A stretch of DNA of 6,335 nucleotides from an uncultured Kiloniellales bacterium (GTDB lineage Bacteria; Pseudomonadota; Alphaproteobacteria; Kiloniellales; JAKSDN01). Of the stretch, positions 3,836 through 6,335 are shown one piece after another (the stretch's first letter is position 1; every line of letters starts with the position of its first letter). A model generated the notes under the pieces. It did no database searches and was not told the origin of the DNA. It worked only from the letters and a program-made list of their open reading frames with translations. The translations under genes and the position numbers were made by a program. The stretch is taken from contig CAMYMY010000223.1 in NCBI GenBank assembly GCA_947259625.1, positions 1 to 6,335 of the forward strand, read 5' to 3'.

Positions 3836-6335
3836 TGAACCTCATCAAGGTCGCCATCGAACGCCCGATCGCGGTGATCTCCGCGGTCATCATGGTCGTG
3901 CTGTTCGGCCTGGTCGCGTTGCAGACCATTCCGATCCAGCTGGCGCCGGACGTCAACCGGCCGGTCATCACCGTGACCACGGTATGGCCGGGCGCGGCGC
4001 CGGCCGAGGTCGAACGCGAGATCATCAACCGGCAGGAAGAGGAGATGACCGGCCTCGAGGGGCTCCAGGAGATCACCGCGCGGGCCGAGCAGGGCCGCGC
4101 CCGGCTGACCCTGGAGTTCGACGTCGCTACCAACATGGATCGCGCCCTGCTGCTGCTCTCCAACCGGCTCGACCGGGTGACCGGATATCCGGACGAGGCC
4201 AACGAGCCGACGCTGGATACCGCGGGCAGCGACGACAACCCGATCGCCTGGTTCATCGTCACCCGGGCCGAGGGCAACGACCGGCCGATCCACGAGTACG
4301 GCGACTTCGTGGAGGACGTGTTGAAGGACCGCATCGAGCGGGTTCCCGGCGTCAGCCGCGTCGACATCTACGGCACCAGCGAGCGGGAAATTCAGGTCAC
4401 CGTGGAGCCCGAGCTGCTCGCCCGCTACGGCCTGACCGTCAGCAACGTGATCCAGGCCTTGCGCGCGGCCAACGTCAGCATGTCCGCAGGCGACGTGGAC
4501 GAGAGCAAGCGCCGCTATGCGATCCGCGTGGAGGGCGAGCTCAATACGCTGGAAGCGATCCGCGCGGTGGTGGTGCGGTCCGCCGAGGGCCGGGCGAGCG
4601 GCCGGCTCGCCCGCGTGACCGTCGGCGAGATCGCCGAGATCTCCTTCGGCTACAAGAAGCCGGTGTCGAATATCCGTATGCTGGGCGAACAGGCGATGGC
4701 CTTCAACGCCAAGCGCGAAACCGGCGCCAACGTGATCGAGACAATGGCCGGCATCGCCGCAGCGGTCGACGAGCTCAACGAACGCACGATCCCCGGCCAG
4801 GGCCTCGTCCTGCGCCAAGTCTACGACGAGACGGTCTACATCAACTCGGCCATCGACCTGGTACAGCAGAACATCTGGATCGGCGGCACCCTGGCCGCCA
4901 TCATCCTGCTGCTGTTCCTGCGCTCGCTCCGCGCGACGCTGGTCATCTCGCTGGCGATTCCGGTCTCGGTGGTCGGCGCCTTCGTCGCCATGGCCGCGCT
5001 CGGCCGCTCGATCAACGTGATCTCGCTGGCCGGCCTGGCCTTTGCCGTCGGCATGGTGGTCGACGCCGCCATCGTCGTGCTGGAGAACATCTACCGGCTG
5101 CGCGAGCGCGGCCGGCCGGCCGGCCAGGCGGCCTACCAGGGCGCCAGCCAGGTCTGGGGCGCGGTGCTGGTCTCGGCGCTCACCACGGTCATGGTCTTCA
5201 TCCCGATCCTGGTCATGCAGCTCGAGGTCGGCCAGCTGTTTCGCGATATCGCCGTCGCCATATCGGTCTCGGTCATGTTGTCGCTGGTCGTCTCGGTGAC
5301 GGTGATCCCGGCCCTGTCGCGCTACCTCCTGGGCAGCCGCCGGGGCGTGCCGGAGAAGAGCATCGTCCGCACCCGCCTGCCCGGCATCGACTGGCTCGCC
5401 GAGCTTTTCGTGGCCTTCGTCATGGGGTCCATGCGCCGCATCGTGAAGAACCGCGCGGTGGCCCTCGGCGTCGTGGGCGGCGTGACCCTGCTCGCGGCCG
5501 CCGGCGCGTGGCAGTTCCTGCCCAAGCTGGAGTACCTGCCCGAAGGCAACCGCAACCTGGTGTTCGGGATCATCATTCCGCCGCCGGGCTACAACCTGGA
5601 CACAATGACCGAGATCGCCGAGGAGATCGAAGGGGCGATCAAGCCGCACTGGAAGACCGTCTCGGGCCCCGAATCGGAACCGGGCGAGCCGCCCAAGATC
5701 GAGCGCTTCTTCTTCGTAGCCAGCCGGGCCAACACCTTCCTGGGAGCGATCTCGGTCGATCCGCAGCGCGCGGGGGAGCTGATCCCCGTGCTGCGCGATC
5801 CCGTGTTCCGCGAGCCGGGCACCTTCGGGTTCATCAGTCAGCCCTCGATCTTCGGGCGCGGCATCGGCAGCGGCCGCAAGATCGACCTCGACATCTCGGG
5901 TCCGGACCTGGAGACGATCCTCTCCGTCGCCGGGCGCGCCGTGCGCCGGGTCGTGCAGGTCCTGCCGCTCGACCAGGGCAACCAGCTGCGCCCCAATCCC
6001 GGCCTCGAGCTGGGCGCGCCCGAGGTGCGCGTGATCCCCGACCGCGTGCGCCTGGCCGACAACGGCGTCACCGCGCGCGAACTGGCCGAGACCATCGATA
6101 CCTTCAACGACGGCCTGCGCGTCGCCGAAGTGACGGTCGGCTCGTCGCGCCTCGACCTCGTGCTCAAGGGCCCCGAGGGCAACGTGGTCGAGACCCAGGG
6201 CATCGGCAACCTGCCGGTCGTGACCTCCTCGGGCCGGATCGTGCCGACCTCTTCGCTGGCGAACGTGATCCTGACCGCCGGCCCGACCGAGATCCGGCAC
6301 CGCGAGCGGTTCCGCACGGTCACCCTGGAAATTCG
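3835..6335 (+). CDS. RND efflux transporter permease subunit (3' end cut by window edge)
   Basis: This is a proton-driven inner-membrane pump of the AcrB/CusA superfamily. The frame is open for 833 codons to the window end; family members run to about 1,000-1,050, so roughly 200 residues are missing. TM1 spans about 10-30. The first periplasmic loop runs to about 340 and includes VWPGAAPAEVE near 51-61. TM2 to TM6 fall at about 346-362, 368-388, 395-420, 443-462 and 472-498. TM7 is near 541-560 and the second periplasmic loop follows. TM4 reads GMVVDAAIVVLENIY at 406-420: D410 is the proton-relay aspartate, and the second aspartate of AcrB (D408) is replaced by A411. A single aspartate followed by alanine also occurs in CusA-type pumps, so function is expected. 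GAGG lies seven bases before ATG 3835, inside the adaptor gene. The substrate is unknown; an organic amphiphile or a metal are both possible. Confidence 0.94.
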   Translation, partial: MNLIKVAIERPIAVISAVIMVVLFGLVALQTIPIQLAPDVNRPVITVTTVWPGAAPAEVEREIINRQEEEMTGLEGLQEITARAEQGRARLTLEFDVATNMDRALLLLSNRLDRVTGYPDEANEPTLDTAGSDDNPIAWFIVTRAEGNDRPIHEYGDFVEDVLKDRIERVPGVSRVDIYGTSEREIQVTVEPELLARYGLTVSNVIQALRAANVSMSAGDVDESKRRYAIRVEGELNTLEAIRAVVVRSAEGRASGRLARVTVGEIAEISFGYKKPVSNIRMLGEQAMAFNAKRETGANVIETMAGIAAAVDELNERTIPGQGLVLRQVYDETVYINSAIDLVQQNIWIGGTLAAIILLLFLRSLRATLVISLAIPVSVVGAFVAMAALGRSINVISLAGLAFAVGMVVDAAIVVLENIYRLRERGRPAGQAAYQGASQVWGAVLVSALTTVMVFIPILVMQLEVGQLFRDIAVAISVSVMLSLVVSVTVIPALSRYLLGSRRGVPEKSIVRTRLPGIDWLAELFVAFVMGSMRRIVKNRAVALGVVGGVTLLAAAGAWQFLPKLEYLPEGNRNLVFGIIIPPPGYNLDTMTEIAEEIEGAIKPHWKTVSGPESEPGEPPKIERFFFVASRANTFLGAISVDPQRAGELIPVLRDPVFREPGTFGFISQPSIFGRGIGSGRKIDLDISGPDLETILSVAGRAVRRVVQVLPLDQGNQLRPNPGLELGAPEVRVIPDRVRLADNGVTARELAETIDTFNDGLRVAEVTVGSSRLDLVLKGPEGNVVETQGIGNLPVVTSSGRIVPTSSLANVILTAGPTEIRHRERFRTVTLEI

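Overview
The window looks like ordinary chromosome from a GC-rich alphaproteobacterium. The GC content is visibly high, with G or C at most third codon positions. The order deacetylase, xseB, ispA, dxs on one strand is, from general knowledge, a recurrent alphaproteobacterial arrangement. The sequence does not allow a genus to be named; a Rhodospirillales-like organism is a guess. No tRNA, rRNA, CRISPR array, insertion sequence, prophage or integration signature was found.

Left part (1-2466), all on the minus strand, read from right to left: a zinc-dependent histone-deacetylase-like amidohydrolase (1537-2466), the small subunit of exonuclease VII (xseB, 1208-1459), a type II farnesyl diphosphate synthase (ispA, 308-1195), and the first 83 codons of 1-deoxy-D-xylulose-5-phosphate synthase (dxs, 1-250, cut by the window edge). 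Dxs starts the MEP pathway and IspA builds the C15 prenyl diphosphate, so the operon pairs the entry step of isoprenoid synthesis with prenyl-chain elongation. XseB sits just upstream by long-standing genomic habit rather than by shared chemistry. A weak sigma70-like promoter in the 77-base gap before xseB may give xseB-ispA-dxs its own transcript.

Middle (2467-2701): a 235-base divergent intergenic region. It holds a good sigma70-like promoter facing right (GTGGCA, 17 bases, TAGAAT) and a perfect 12-bp inverted repeat lying exactly over the predicted transcription start. A near-copy of one half-site overlaps the -35 box, and a short 10-bp-spaced direct repeat lies further downstream. This is the least explained part of the window and looks like a controlled promoter.

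Right part (2702-6335), plus strand: a two-gene efflux operon. A periplasmic adaptor (membrane fusion protein, 2702-3835) overlaps by one base (TGATG) an RND inner-membrane pump (3835-6335, truncated at the window edge after 833 codons). The two proteins should form the inner-membrane and periplasmic parts of a tripartite pump; no outer-membrane channel is visible here. The pump carries one aspartate in transmembrane helix 4 (VDAA) instead of the AcrB-type pair (VDDA). Its substrate cannot be told from the sequence.

No new biological system was found. The items most worth following up are the palindromic operator-like element and the single-aspartate pump it probably controls.
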